The position numbers and the translations under genes are program-made. A DNA stretch of 64,000 bases. Source: Capnocytophaga ochracea DSM 7271. Its GTDB lineage: Bacteria; Bacteroidota; Bacteroidia; Flavobacteriales; Flavobacteriaceae. The stretch spans positions 62,001-126,000 of the forward strand of contig NC_013162.1 of NCBI RefSeq assembly GCF_000023285.1, given 5' to 3'. Below, piece by piece: positions 52,163 to 60,975 of this stretch (the first letter of the stretch is position 1; each line of letters begins with the position of its first letter). A model generated the notes under the pieces. That model did not search any database. It was not told the origin of the DNA and was given only the letters and a program-made list of their open reading frames with translations.

Positions 52163-53408
52163 CGTTCAATATTGCTTGTCTGTGGGCAATAATCCCCAAT
52201 ACTTTTCCTTTCATCGTGGCACCTATAAAAGCACTATTCTTCGAAGCCGATAATATCATCTCTTTGGTAAAAACAGTCTCTCCTTCGGGAGTAAAGATAG
52301 TAACGTCAGCTTCTGTATTTTCAGCTATGGGCGTAGTAGGTATCCCGAAACGTTTGCGCGCCGAGGTAAGCAGTGTTACCGCTCTTTCAACAGTTGTATA
52401 CTGACTCAGCACACCCCACACATTCTCCAGCCCAATAGTTCCAAACGAGGCAAGGTCAAACTCTTTAAATTTGAGTTCTATGTCCAACGGATTATGGTCA
52501 GACGTAACAAAGTCTATCGCTCCTCTTTGTAAGGCGTCTCTTAGTTCCTTTACATTTTCAGTATCGCGCAAAGGGGGCAACACCTTGTAATTGGTATCAA
52601 ACCCTTCTAAAACCTCGTCAGTAAACTGAATATTATGGATAGCTACGCTACAAGTCACGTCCAATCCTTTGTTTTTTGCCTCCTCAATAAGCGCTACCGA
52701 TTTTGCTGTGGATATAGTAGGAATATGTAACTTCCCCCCTGCGTATTCTAATATAGCCAAATCACGCGCTACACACAGTTCTTCAGCCAAAGCAGGAATG
52801 CCTTTTAGTCCTAATCGTGTGCTTTCTATATGCTCATTCACCACACCTTTACCCATAATTTTAGCATCGTTAGGAAAAGAAATAACAATACCACCGAAAG
52901 GCTGTGTATATTGCAAGGCTATTTTCAGCAGGTTGCTGTTGTGCATAGGCTTCTTATAATCGCCAAAAGCCACAGCCCCTCCATTTTGCATATCGTAAAG
53001 CTCGGCAAGAAATTCCCCCTTGCTTTCTACCGTTAGTGCCCCAATAGGGTGAGCGGTAGTAGCAAAATGCTTCGTTTTTTCTTTGATATACATTACAGCT
53101 TGCTTGTTGTCGGCTACCGGGTGAGTAAGCGGATTGACGAGCACGTGTGTAAAACCACTTCTCTGTGCCGTAAGCATTCCATTCTCTAAGGTCTCCCGCT
53201 CTTCAAAGCCTGGTTCGCCAAAGCAAACACTGCTATCCGTCCAACCTTGTGATATATAAGTATTTTCTAGCACCTTATCTACCCCTTCGGCAGCAATATG
53301 ATTGGATATCTGCTTAATAACCCCATCTGAAATTAAAATATCTTTTACAGCACCGTGATAGGCACTCTCTTCATCAATAATCTTTGCCGACTTGAGTAAT
53401 ATATCCAT
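52152..53408 (-). CDS. pyrC: Dihydroorotase-family protein with degenerate metal site
   Basis: 418 residues, full length for the class I dihydroorotase/amidohydrolase fold. The overall pattern matches PyrC: TLENGMLTAQRSGFTHVLVNP, then a SDHNPLDIE segment. The usual DxHxHxR metal motif reads DSSVCFG (58-64): both histidines and the arginine are replaced. The later His ligands are also missing, with VISFPND where HaED is usual and LHIPTIS where HxxH-S is usual. Either this is a non-catalytic partner, like the PyrC-prime proteins that assemble with aspartate transcarbamoylase, or a lineage-specific enzyme with another metal arrangement. Heads the operon with esterase, channel and miaA. Confidence 0.85.
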   Translation of the reverse strand: MDILLKSAKIIDEESAYHGAVKDILISDGVIKQISNHIAAEGVDKVLENTYISQGWTDSSVCFGEPGFEERETLENGMLTAQRSGFTHVLVNPLTHPVADNKQAVMYIKEKTKHFATTAHPIGALTVESKGEFLAELYDMQNGGAVAFGDYKKPMHNSNLLKIALQYTQPFGGIVISFPNDAKIMGKGVVNEHIESTRLGLKGIPALAEELCVARDLAILEYAGGKLHIPTISTAKSVALIEEAKNKGLDVTCSVAIHNIQFTDEVLEGFDTNYKVLPPLRDTENVKELRDALQRGAIDFVTSDHNPLDIELKFKEFDLASFGTIGLENVWGVLSQYTTVERAVTLLTSARKRFGIPTTPIAENTEADVTIFTPEGETVFTKEMILSASKNSAFIGATMKGKVLGIIAHRQAILNDGV

Positions 53409-53432
53409 AGAATTACGCTTTTAATTTCTCTG

Positions 53433-53440
53433 CAAAGGTA
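53433..53440 (-). promoter_or_regulatory. -7 box of the pyrC-like operon
   Basis: TACCTTTG on the minus strand, 24 bases before the ATG. No -33 TTG at the usual distance. Confidence 0.55.
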
Positions 53441-53502
53441 CAACTAAAAAAACAATTAAAAACTATTTTTACAAATTATTTTTTTCAGATAACAAAATTT
53501 AG

Positions 53503-53510
53503 TACATTTG
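53503..53510 (+). promoter_or_regulatory. -7 box of the NUDIX gene
   Basis: TACATTTG with a T-rich tract about 17 bases upstream. It implies a long leader. Confidence 0.4.
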
Positions 53511-53750
53511 TCGCCTAATAAAAAAAGACAACAAGTACAAAAAGTTATTTTTATAAGTGAAGCCCTATAAGATGTAGAAAATTTTTCTACAAAATGCCCT
53601 TTACACAGTGATACCACAGGTATAGCTATCGTCCAAGATTCGTCCAAGATTCGTATAAGGTTTGTCCAAGATAGGTATACAGAATATTTTTCTAACCTTA
53701 AAAATCTGTTATTTCAACATTCACCTAATTTTAGAAAATACCCAAAAACT

Positions 53751-54263
53751 ATGGAAAGCATATTTAAACATTGCCCAAATTGTACTTCTACAAACATCGA
53801 ATTTCCTAATAACGTGCGCTTTTTGTGCCACGATTGCGGTTTTACCTATTTCCACAATATTGCCGCCGCGGTAGCAGTAGTGTTCAAGCATAAAGATAAA
53901 ATACTATTTACAGTCCGTAATATGAACCCCGACAAAGGAAAACTTGACCTCCCAGGCGGTTTTATCGACCCCAACGAAACGGCTCAAGAAGCAGCTTGTC
54001 GCGAAGTAAAGGAAGAAATGGGACTCATCATCAAACCTGAGCAACTGCGCTTCATCACCACCTACCCCAATAATTATCTGTACAAAAATGTACCCTACCG
54101 CACTATGGATATCTTTTTCGAATGCGAGCTCAAAGCCGAAGAGGTACATATTGTAGCCCCCGATGAAATTAAAGAGCTCCGGTGGATTGCTCTTAAAGAT
54201 ATTCGAGAAGAAGAAATTGGTTTTATATCAGTGCGTACAGTCATAAAACAACTTCAAAGCTAA
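53751..54263 (+). CDS. NUDIX hydrolase with N-terminal zinc ribbon
   Basis: 170 residues. Residues 5-30 hold two cysteine pairs (CPNC, CHDC) of a zinc ribbon, as in NudC-like proteins. The Nudix box is GGFIDPNETAQEAACREVKEEMG-type, with Gly, Glu and the REVxEExG core at about 65-87. It would hydrolyse a nucleoside diphosphate linked to another group; the substrate cannot be inferred. The upstream leader is long and carries repeat boxes. Confidence 0.93.
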   Translation: MESIFKHCPNCTSTNIEFPNNVRFLCHDCGFTYFHNIAAAVAVVFKHKDKILFTVRNMNPDKGKLDLPGGFIDPNETAQEAACREVKEEMGLIIKPEQLRFITTYPNNYLYKNVPYRTMDIFFECELKAEEVHIVAPDEIKELRWIALKDIREEEIGFISVRTVIKQLQS

Positions 54264-54329
54264 TTATTGATATACAGTTTATTAGTTTAGAAAAAAGAGA
54301 GATTTCTTAAAAAATAATTTCTTTTTTGC

Positions 54330-54359
54330 TTGGTGTTTTCAAAAAAACACGTACATTTG
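54330..54359 (+). promoter_or_regulatory. Promoter of the GT2 gene
   Basis: TTG at 54330-54332, 19 bases, TACATTTG at 54352-54359; ATG follows at 54395. Confidence 0.75.
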
Positions 54360-54394
54360 CAAAATCTAAAAGAAAGAACATAAAACAATAATTT

Positions 54395-55879
54395 ATGGCA
54401 ACAATTATCAATTACGCGATTATTATTATCTATTGTACAGCATTAGTAGGCATTTTCTTATACAGCCTTTCAATGCTTAGTTTGCTACTGAACTATCTCA
54501 AACATCGCAAACAAAACGACGAAGCTCCTAAGTTTAACTTGCTTGACCCTAAGGAGATTCCGTACGTAACCATCCAGCTACCACTTTACAACGAGAAGTA
54601 TGTAGTACGTCGTTTGCTCGAAAATATCGCAAAATTGGAGTACCCTCGTACCAAACTCGAAATTCAAGTGCTCGACGACTCTACCGACGAATCAGTAGCT
54701 GAAACCGCTGAAATCATTAAAGAACTACAAGCTACAGGCTTGGATATTAAGCACATTCGTCGCACCAATCGCGAAGGCTTTAAGGCAGGTGCTCTTAAAG
54801 AAGGGTTAGCTATTGCCAAAGGTGATTTTGTTGCCATCTTCGATGCCGACTTTATGCCTCAACCCGATTGGCTCAAACGTACGGTAGTATACTTCAAAGA
54901 CCCTGAAATAGGCGTAGTACAAACTCGCTGGGGGCACATCAACCGCAATTATTCTATCCTTACTAAAATACAAGCTCTCGCTCTTGATGTCCATTTCACT
55001 CTTGAACAAGTAGGGCGTAATTCTAAAGGATATTTCATTAACTTCAACGGTACAGCAGGTATTTGGCGTAAAGCGTGCATTTACGATGCAGGTAACTGGG
55101 AAGGCGACACCCTTACCGAAGACCTCGACCTTAGCTATCGCGCTCAGTTAAAGAATTGGAAATTCAAATATTTGGAAGATGTAGAAACTCCTGCCGAGCT
55201 TCCAGTAGTTATTTCAGCAGCACGCTCTCAACAGTTCCGTTGGAACAAAGGAGGAGCTGAGAACTTCCGTAAAACAGTAAGCCGTGTATTAGCAGCTAAA
55301 AACATAGGTTGGAAAACCAAATTTCACGGGGTAATGCACCTCCTCAATAGCTCTATGTTCTTATGGGTATTTGTGGTATCAGTCCTTAGTATCCCTATGT
55401 TGTACATCAAAAACCAATACGGACATTTAGCGTGGATATTCCACATTACTAGTTTCTTTATCATCAGTACTGTTATCTTGTTTATTTGCTATTGGTTTAC
55501 TTATAAGAACCTGCAAGGAAAGACCTTCGACGACTTTTTAAACTACATCAAACTGTTTGTAACGTTCTTCTCAGTAGCCTTAGGTTTCTCTTTCCATAAC
55601 ACTGTTGCAGTACTCGAAGGACACACAGGTAAACGCAGTGAGTTTGTGCGTACCCCTAAATTCAATATCAATGCACTCTCCGATAGCTGGAAAAACAACA
55701 AATACATCAATACCAAACTATCGCCTAATATGATAGTAGAATTCTTACTAATGTTGTATTTCCTCTTTGGATTATACAGTGCCGTTCGTCTTAACGACTT
55801 TGGTATGTTCCCATTCCACTGTATGCTTACCCTAGGTTTTGGATTTGTATTCTTCAAATCACTTACCTCAAAAGCTTAA
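54395..55879 (+). CDS. Membrane glycosyltransferase family 2, cellulose-synthase-like
   Basis: 494 residues. One N-terminal helix (IIIIYCTALVGIFLYSLSML) and several C-terminal helices frame a GT2 catalytic domain. Catalytic motifs are VLDDSTDES, AIFDADFMP, EDLDLSYR and the QQFRW (QxxRW) acceptor motif. This set is that of processive or ceramide-glucosyltransferase-like enzymes. It probably builds a polysaccharide or glycolipid at the inner membrane; the sugar is unknown. No BcsB, PilZ or export genes are adjacent, which argues against a classical cellulose synthase. Confidence 0.92.
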   Translation: MATIINYAIIIIYCTALVGIFLYSLSMLSLLLNYLKHRKQNDEAPKFNLLDPKEIPYVTIQLPLYNEKYVVRRLLENIAKLEYPRTKLEIQVLDDSTDESVAETAEIIKELQATGLDIKHIRRTNREGFKAGALKEGLAIAKGDFVAIFDADFMPQPDWLKRTVVYFKDPEIGVVQTRWGHINRNYSILTKIQALALDVHFTLEQVGRNSKGYFINFNGTAGIWRKACIYDAGNWEGDTLTEDLDLSYRAQLKNWKFKYLEDVETPAELPVVISAARSQQFRWNKGGAENFRKTVSRVLAAKNIGWKTKFHGVMHLLNSSMFLWVFVVSVLSIPMLYIKNQYGHLAWIFHITSFFIISTVILFICYWFTYKNLQGKTFDDFLNYIKLFVTFFSVALGFSFHNTVAVLEGHTGKRSEFVRTPKFNINALSDSWKNNKYINTKLSPNMIVEFLLMLYFLFGLYSAVRLNDFGMFPFHCMLTLGFGFVFFKSLTSKA

Positions 55880-55921
55880 TTGATTAGTATATTTGTAAAT
55901 TAGCAAATGAATGTATAAAAT

Positions 55922-55957
55922 AAAGGGTTGTCTTGAATAATAGGCAACCCTTTTTTA
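55922..55957 (+). terminator. Terminator after the GT2 gene
   Basis: AAAGGGTTGTC pairs with GGCAACCCTTT (one wobble) around a ten-base loop, then TTTTTT. Confidence 0.85.
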
Positions 55958-55978
55958 TCTTATCTCTTACCTAAAACA

Positions 55979-56323
55979 ATGAACTTAGAAACTTTCAGAG
56001 ACTTTTGCTTGTCCTTACCACATACTACTGAAGATATGCCTTTCGGCGAGGACATATTGGCTTTTCGCATTTGTGGAAGAATATTCGTGCTTACGAATTT
56101 AGAAAGCGTCCCTTTGAGGGCAAGTCTCAAATGCAACCCTGAGCGCGCTTTGGAGCTTCGTGAGCAATACCCTGAAAAGATTGTAGCAGGCTATCACTTA
56201 AACAAAAAACTTTGGAATACAGTTTTGGTAGAGAGCCTCCCTCCCACTCTTATTGAAGAAATGGTACAACATTCTTACGAAGAAGTACTCGCCAAAGTAT
56301 CTAAAAAGAAAAAGAACTTATAA
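55979..56323 (+). CDS. MmcQ/YjbR-family protein
   Basis: 114 residues. FRDFCLSLPHTTEDMPFGEDILAF at the start and LRASLKCNPERALELREQYP in the middle are the family pattern; NKKLWNTVLVE closes it. The fold is CyaY-like, and a DNA-binding role has been proposed but not shown. The first of three closely spaced genes with VOC and nitronate monooxygenase-like proteins. Confidence 0.9.
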   Translation: MNLETFRDFCLSLPHTTEDMPFGEDILAFRICGRIFVLTNLESVPLRASLKCNPERALELREQYPEKIVAGYHLNKKLWNTVLVESLPPTLIEEMVQHSYEEVLAKVSKKKKNL

Positions 56324-56335
56324 CAAATCAATAGT

Positions 56336-56755
56336 ATGAGACAAAAATTTACTTTGATTACTTTGGGCGTTCGCGATTTTCAAAAAGCCCTTAGTTTCTA
56401 CGAGGGCTTAGGTTGGCAAAAATCAGATAAAAGTATGGAAAACTATGCTCTTTTTCCTTTGGGAGGCATCGTATTGGGGCTTTACCCCTTAGAAGAACTT
56501 TTAGAAGATACTACTTTGCCTTATGAACCAAGTTCGTTTGCAGGAATGACTATCAGCTACAATGCTACCTCGGAAGCGGAAGTAGACGCTGTATTAGCCA
56601 AAGTTAAAGAATTAGGAGCAACTATAATAAAACCTGCTCAAAAAGTATTTTGGGGTGGCTATAGCGGTTACTTTAAAGATTTAGACGGTTATGTGTTTGA
56701 AGTCGCTTATAATCCTTTTTGGGAGTTCGATGAGAATAACAATCTTAAATTGTAG
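56336..56755 (+). CDS. VOC-family (glyoxalase/dioxygenase fold) protein
   Basis: 139 residues in two beta-alpha-beta-beta-beta modules: LITLGVRDFQKALSFYEGLGW at the start and GYFKDLDGYVFEVAYNPFWE at the end. It resembles lactoylglutathione-lyase-like proteins and bleomycin-resistance-type binding proteins. The usual metal ligands are only partly apparent, so the activity is open. It is 12 bases after the YjbR-like gene and 3 before the next. Confidence 0.9.
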   Translation: MRQKFTLITLGVRDFQKALSFYEGLGWQKSDKSMENYALFPLGGIVLGLYPLEELLEDTTLPYEPSSFAGMTISYNATSEAEVDAVLAKVKELGATIIKPAQKVFWGGYSGYFKDLDGYVFEVAYNPFWEFDENNNLKL

Positions 56756-56758
56756 ACA

Positions 56759-57700
56759 ATGAAAACACGTATTACAGAACTTTTTAATATTCAATATCCT
56801 ATTATTCAGGGAGGAATGATATGGGCAAGTGGTTGGCGATTGGCTTCAGCAGTGAGCAATGCAGGCGGTTTAGGACTATTGGGCGCAGGCTCTATGCACC
56901 CCGAAACCCTTACAGAACACATACGTAAGTGTAAAGCGGCTACCGATAAACCTTTTGGAGTGAATATTCCTATTATGTACCCCGAAATGGACAAAGCTAT
57001 TGAAGTGATTTTGCGCGAAGGGGTAAAGATTGTATTTACTTCGGCAGGAAATCCGGCTACCTATACGTCTTTATTGCAAAAAGGAGGCATAAAAGTAGCT
57101 CACGTAGTGAGCAGTAGTAAGTTTGCTCTTAAAGCCCAAGTTGCCGGCGTAGATGCTGTGGTAGCTGAGGGCTTTGAAGCGGGCGGTCACAACGGACGTG
57201 AAGAAACTAGCACAATGGTGCTCATTCCTGCTGTACGCAAAGTATTAAATATTCCTCTCATTGCTGCAGGGGGAATTGCTACAGGTAGCGGAATGCTTGC
57301 TGCCCTTGCCTTAGGTGCCGAAGGGGTACAGATAGGTAGTAGGTTTGTGGCTACTACCGAGGCTTCTGTACACCCTAATTTTAAAGAAAGAGTTGTAGCA
57401 GCCGGCGAAGGTGATACAGAACTTACGTTAAAGGAATTAGCTCCTGTACGTTTGCTTAAAAACGGCTTCTATAAGGAAGTAAAAGAACTCTACAACACTC
57501 AGCAAGCTACTGTCGAAAACCTTAAAGCCTTAGTAGGTAATCGCCGTACCAAACAAGGAATGTTTGAAGGAGACGTAGAACAAGGCGAGTTAGAAATAGG
57601 ACAAGTAGCGAGTCTCATTACCCAAGTGCAAAGCGTAAAAGAGGTTATTGATGAGATGGTGGTGGAATACAGGAGAAGTATTAAGAAATTACCTCATTGA
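56759..57700 (+). CDS. Nitronate monooxygenase family flavoprotein
   Basis: 313 residues of a TIM-barrel FMN protein. PIIQGGMIWASGWRLASAVSNAGGLG at the start, AEGFEAGGHNGREE with the conserved His, and LIAAGGIATGSGMLAALALGAEGVQIGSRF for phosphate binding are typical. The family includes nitronate monooxygenases and FabK-type enoyl-ACP reductases; the C-terminal part does not settle which. The likely role is oxidative detoxification of nitronates. Last gene of a three-gene unit. Confidence 0.88.
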   Translation: MKTRITELFNIQYPIIQGGMIWASGWRLASAVSNAGGLGLLGAGSMHPETLTEHIRKCKAATDKPFGVNIPIMYPEMDKAIEVILREGVKIVFTSAGNPATYTSLLQKGGIKVAHVVSSSKFALKAQVAGVDAVVAEGFEAGGHNGREETSTMVLIPAVRKVLNIPLIAAGGIATGSGMLAALALGAEGVQIGSRFVATTEASVHPNFKERVVAAGEGDTELTLKELAPVRLLKNGFYKEVKELYNTQQATVENLKALVGNRRTKQGMFEGDVEQGELEIGQVASLITQVQSVKEVIDEMVVEYRRSIKKLPH

Positions 57701-57721
57701 TAAAATAGTATTATTAGAATA

Positions 57722-57752
57722 TTTGTCATTATTGTTATTTACCGTACTTTTG
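57722..57752 (+). promoter_or_regulatory. Promoter of ychF
   Basis: TTTG at 57722-57725, 19 bases, TACTTTTG at 57745-57752; the ATG at 57780 follows 27 bases later. Confidence 0.78.
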
Positions 57753-57779
57753 CACCCTAAAATTATACAATAAATATAT

Positions 57780-58871
57780 ATGAAAGCAGGAATTGTAGGA
57801 CTGCCCAACGTGGGGAAGTCTACTTTATTTAATTGTTTATCAAATGCTAAAGCACAGAGTGCTAACTTCCCTTTTTGTACTATAGAGCCTAACTTGGGTG
57901 TTGTAAACGTACCTGACCCCCGTTTAGAGAAACTCGAAAGCCTTGTGAAACCTGAGCGTGTAATGCCTGCAACGGTAGAGATTGTAGACATAGCTGGACT
58001 AGTGAAAGGCGCCAGTAAAGGCGAAGGTTTGGGTAACCAATTTTTGGGAAATATACGTGAGTGTAATGCGATTATTCACGTATTGCGTTGTTTTGAGAAT
58101 GACAACATCGTACACGTTGATGGAAGTGTAGACCCTATACGCGATAAAGAAACTATTGATATAGAATTGCAGTTAAAAGACCTTGAAACGGTTGAAAAAC
58201 GCTTGGATAAAGTAACGCGTGCAGCGAAAGCAGGCGATAAGAAAGTGGCGAAAGAAATGGATTTGCTCAACCGTGTAAAAGAGGCTTTGCTCACGGGGGT
58301 TTCGGCTCGTGCCGTGCAAGTAAGCGATGAAGAAAAAGAATTGCTGGACAGCTTCCAACTGCTCACTACCAAGCCTGTGCTATATGTGTGCAATGTAGAT
58401 GAAAAATCGGCTAAAAATGGGAACGCTTATGTGGAACAAGTGAAAGATGCCGTAAAAGGTGAAGATGCCGAAGTGATTGTATTGGCAGTAGCCACTGAAG
58501 CTGACATCACCGAATTGGAAAGTTACGAAGAACGCCAAATGTTCTTGGAGGATATAGGTTTAGAAGAACCAGGAGCCTCTAAACTCATTCGTGCAGCCTA
58601 TCACCTGCTGAACCTACAAACTTATTTCACCGCAGGGGTAAAAGAAGTGCGTGCGTGGACGATTCATCAAGGAGACACTGCTCCTCAAGCCGCAGGGGTA
58701 ATTCACACCGATTTTGAGAAAGGATTTATTCGTGCTGAGGTAATCCCTTATAATGATTTTATTACTTATGGCAGTGAGGCTAAAGTAAAAGAAGCTGGTA
58801 AAATGCGCGTGGAAGGTAAAGAATATATCGTGAAAGACGGCGATATTATGCACTTCCGCTTTAACGTATAA
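57780..58871 (+). CDS. ychF: Redox-regulated ATPase YchF
   Basis: 363 residues, the family length. P-loop [15 protein letters not shown], switch [22 protein letters not shown], and NVDE in place of the NKxD of GTPases, the change that makes YchF prefer ATP. A coiled region lies at about 130-200 and a TGS domain at the C-terminus ([21 protein letters not shown]). YchF binds the ribosome and affects stress responses. Monocistronic with its own promoter. Confidence 0.97.
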   Translation: MKAGIVGLPNVGKSTLFNCLSNAKAQSANFPFCTIEPNLGVVNVPDPRLEKLESLVKPERVMPATVEIVDIAGLVKGASKGEGLGNQFLGNIRECNAIIHVLRCFENDNIVHVDGSVDPIRDKETIDIELQLKDLETVEKRLDKVTRAAKAGDKKVAKEMDLLNRVKEALLTGVSARAVQVSDEEKELLDSFQLLTTKPVLYVCNVDEKSAKNGNAYVEQVKDAVKGEDAEVIVLAVATEADITELESYEERQMFLEDIGLEEPGASKLIRAAYHLLNLQTYFTAGVKEVRAWTIHQGDTAPQAAGVIHTDFEKGFIRAEVIPYNDFITYGSEAKVKEAGKMRVEGKEYIVKDGDIMHFRFNV

Positions 58872-58906
58872 AAAAGTCGGTAAGCAGATTCCCATCGCTT
58901 ACCGAC
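58871..58906 (-). terminator. Minus-strand terminator of the candidate small RNA
   Basis: GTCGGTAAGC (58876-58885) pairs with GCTTACCGAC (58897-58906). The T run (58871-58875) follows only on the minus strand; the plus strand reads AAAAATAATT and lacks one. Confidence 0.7.
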
Positions 58907-58975
58907 AAAAATAATTCTAAATTAAATAATCTTTATGGTTCAACTTTGTGCTTGAAAAGCAATCGCTTTTAAAAG
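58871..58975 (-). ncRNA. Candidate small RNA between ychF and tpiA
   Basis: The minus strand has a complete promoter (58982-59012) and, about 105 bases downstream, a terminator-like hairpin with T run (58871-58906). Nothing on that strand encodes a protein. The 5' part can form a hairpin with stem AAAAGC/GCTTTT and loop GATT inside a CTTG/CAAG closing pair (58951-58980). The 3' end overlaps the last bases of ychF. Promoter plus terminator with structured sequence between is the evidence; no known RNA family is claimed. Confidence 0.5.
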
Positions 58976-58981
58976 ACAAGG

Positions 58982-59012
58982 CAAAGATATGGCAATATTC
59001 TATTAGAAACAA
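58982..59012 (-). promoter_or_regulatory. Minus-strand promoter of the candidate small RNA
   Basis: TATCTTTG (58982-58989) with TTG at 59010-59012, 20 bases between. Start expected near 58975. Confidence 0.6.
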
Positions 59013-59067
59013 TATAAATTAGCTAATTAGGTAATTTGTTAGTAGTGTTCATCAGTAATTTTGCTAA

Positions 59068-59100
59068 TTGGTAAATTATTTATATCTTTGCCGAGAAGTT
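59068..59100 (+). promoter_or_regulatory. Promoter of tpiA
   Basis: TTG at 59068-59070, 22 bases, TATCTTTG at 59093-59100, 21 bases before the ATG. Confidence 0.65.
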
Positions 59101-59121
59101 AGAAAATAAAAAGTTCATTAT

Positions 59122-59871
59122 ATGAGAAAAAAAATTGTAGCAGGGAACTGGAAAATGAACAACGACCTTAACAAGTCGTTAGCACTTATTTCCGACCTAT
59201 TGAAAAAAGTACCTCAAACAAATGCTGAGGTAATGATTGCCCCTACCTTTGTAAACCTTATTCCAGCTGTAGAAGCAGTAAAAGGTAGCCACATCGAAGT
59301 AATTGCGCAAAATATGCACTTTGCTGAAAACGGTGCTTACACGGGAGAGATTTCGGCTGAAATGTTAGGCAGTATTGGGGTAAAAACTACTATTTTAGGA
59401 CACTCTGAGCGCCGCGCTTACTTTAACGAAACTGATGAGAGTTTAGCTAAAAAAGTGAACACAGCCCTTAAACACAATATGCGTGTAGTGTTCTGTATTG
59501 GTGAAGAGTTAGCTGACCGCAAAGCTAATAAGCACTTTGATGTGGTAGGTAGCCAAATCAAAAATGGTTTGTTCCACTTGCCTGCTGAGGCTTGGCAACA
59601 TATTGTATTGGCTTACGAACCTGTATGGGCTATTGGTACAGGCGAAACCGCTACTCCTGACCAAGCACAAGAAATTCACCACTTTATTCGTAAAACTATT
59701 GCTGACAAATACGGCAAAGGGGTTGCTGATAAAGTATCTATCTTGTATGGAGGTAGTGTAAAACCGGATAATGCAAAAGAAATCTTTGCAAAAGAAGATG
59801 TAGATGGCGGACTCATAGGTGGGGCTGCCCTTAAAGCTGATGATTTTGTTACTATTATCAAAAGCATTTAA
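59122..59871 (+). CDS. tpiA: Triosephosphate isomerase
   Basis: 249 residues. AGNWKMNND carries the Asn and Lys of the active site, LGHSERRAYF the catalytic His and AYEPVWAIGTG the catalytic Glu; YGGSVKPDNA and GLIGGAALKADDF bind phosphate. It interconverts dihydroxyacetone phosphate and glyceraldehyde 3-phosphate. Complete and ordinary. Confidence 0.98.
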   Translation: MRKKIVAGNWKMNNDLNKSLALISDLLKKVPQTNAEVMIAPTFVNLIPAVEAVKGSHIEVIAQNMHFAENGAYTGEISAEMLGSIGVKTTILGHSERRAYFNETDESLAKKVNTALKHNMRVVFCIGEELADRKANKHFDVVGSQIKNGLFHLPAEAWQHIVLAYEPVWAIGTGETATPDQAQEIHHFIRKTIADKYGKGVADKVSILYGGSVKPDNAKEIFAKEDVDGGLIGGAALKADDFVTIIKSI

Positions 59872-59892
59872 AAGTTATTATTCCTTTTATAA

Positions 59893-59931
59893 CGACTGTC
59901 CAATGAACTTTGTTCTTGGGCAGTCTTCTTT
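59893..59931 (+). terminator. Probable terminator after tpiA
   Basis: GACTGTCCAA pairs with TTGGGCAGTC (one G:T) around a 12-base loop. The following T run is short and broken (TTCTTT), so termination may be partial. Confidence 0.6.
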
Positions 59932-59945
59932 ATGTAAATTAAAAT

Positions 59946-60971
59946 ATGATACAAAACGACTTATTCTTAAGAGTACTCAACGGTGAGGTTACTGAACGAC
60001 CGCCTGTGTGGATGATGCGTCAAGCAGGACGTTATTTGCCCGAATTTAGAGCTTTACGCGATAAATACGACTTCTTTACGCGCTGTCAGACACCGGAGCT
60101 GGCTGCGGAAATCACCGTACAACCGGTAGATATAGTAGGGGTAGATGCTGCCATATTGTTTTCGGACATATTGGTAGTGCCTCAGGCTATGAATATAGAA
60201 GTAGAGATGAAAAAAGGCGTGGGACCGTGGTTGCCAAAGCCTATCCGTACGGCTAAAGATGTGGAACAAGCGATTGTGCCTAATATTGAAGAGCGTTTGG
60301 GCTACGTAATGGAGGCAGTAAAGCTCACTAAGCAAATGCTAAACAATCGTGTGCCCTTAATTGGCTTTGCAGGTTCGCCTTGGACGATTTTCTGTTATGC
60401 GGTGGAAGGCTCAGGTTCACGTGATTTTTCGACGGCTAAGGAGCTTTGTTTTACGCAGCCTTCGGTAGCACACAGCTTATTGCAAAAGATTACTGACACA
60501 ACGATTCTTTACCTAAAAGAAAAAGTAAAAGCAGGGGTAGATGCCGTACAGCTTTTTGATAGCTGGGGAGGAGTGTTAGCTCCTGACGACTATCGCACAT
60601 TCTCGTGGCAATACCTCAACCAAATAGTAGAAGCTCTTGCTCCTTTTACCAAAGTGATTGTCTTCGCGAAAGGCTGTTGGTATGCTTTGCCTGAAATGGC
60701 AACTTCTAATGCAGCTGCTTTGGGTGTGGACTGGACGTGCGCCCCTGAAATAGCGCGCGAACTTACAAGAGGTAAAAAAGTATTACAAGGTAACTTCGAC
60801 CCCTCACGACTCTTAGCACCTCCTGCCGAAATCAAACAGAAGGTGAAAGAGATGATAGATGCTTTTGGAAAAGACCATTATATCGCTAACTTAGGGCACG
60901 GTATCTTACCTAATGTGCCCGTAGAAAACGCTATTGCTTTTGTAGAGGCAGTAAAATCCTATCGCTTATAA
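59946..60971 (+). CDS. hemE: Uroporphyrinogen decarboxylase
   Basis: 341 residues. [18 protein letters not shown] is the family signature at the N-terminus; [34 protein letters not shown] and QLFDSWGG are further active-site blocks, and [11 protein letters not shown] closes the pocket. It converts uroporphyrinogen III to coproporphyrinogen III in heme synthesis. Only 4 bases separate it from the converging threonine aldolase gene. A clear promoter was not seen; it may rely on tpiA read-through. Confidence 0.98.
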   Translation: MIQNDLFLRVLNGEVTERPPVWMMRQAGRYLPEFRALRDKYDFFTRCQTPELAAEITVQPVDIVGVDAAILFSDILVVPQAMNIEVEMKKGVGPWLPKPIRTAKDVEQAIVPNIEERLGYVMEAVKLTKQMLNNRVPLIGFAGSPWTIFCYAVEGSGSRDFSTAKELCFTQPSVAHSLLQKITDTTILYLKEKVKAGVDAVQLFDSWGGVLAPDDYRTFSWQYLNQIVEALAPFTKVIVFAKGCWYALPEMATSNAAALGVDWTCAPEIARELTRGKKVLQGNFDPSRLLAPPAEIKQKVKEMIDAFGKDHYIANLGHGILPNVPVENAIAFVEAVKSYRL

Positions 60972-60975
60972 AAAG

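Larger units (their letters stand above)
53409..53750. other. Divergent intergenic region with promoter boxes and repeat boxes
   Basis: 342 bases. Minus-strand -7 box TACCTTTG (53433-53440) serves the dihydroorotase-like gene; plus-strand TACATTTG (53503-53510) would give the NUDIX gene a leader of about 240 bases. Within that leader are a GTAGAAAATTTTTCTAC palindrome (53574-53590) and CGTCCAAGATT boxes (53630-53660). No gene is supported. Confidence 0.55.

Noticed and set aside
52152-53408. A frameshift as the cause of the missing dihydroorotase metal motif
   Set aside because: The frame is continuous and flanking residues align in register, so the changes are substitutions.
54395-55879. 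Cellulose synthase BcsA
   Set aside because: GT2 and QxxRW motifs are present, but there is no PilZ domain and no bcs neighbours.
58614-58895. A minus-strand open frame over the end of ychF
   Set aside because: It is antisense to the conserved TGS domain and starts within the candidate RNA terminator; no protein features.
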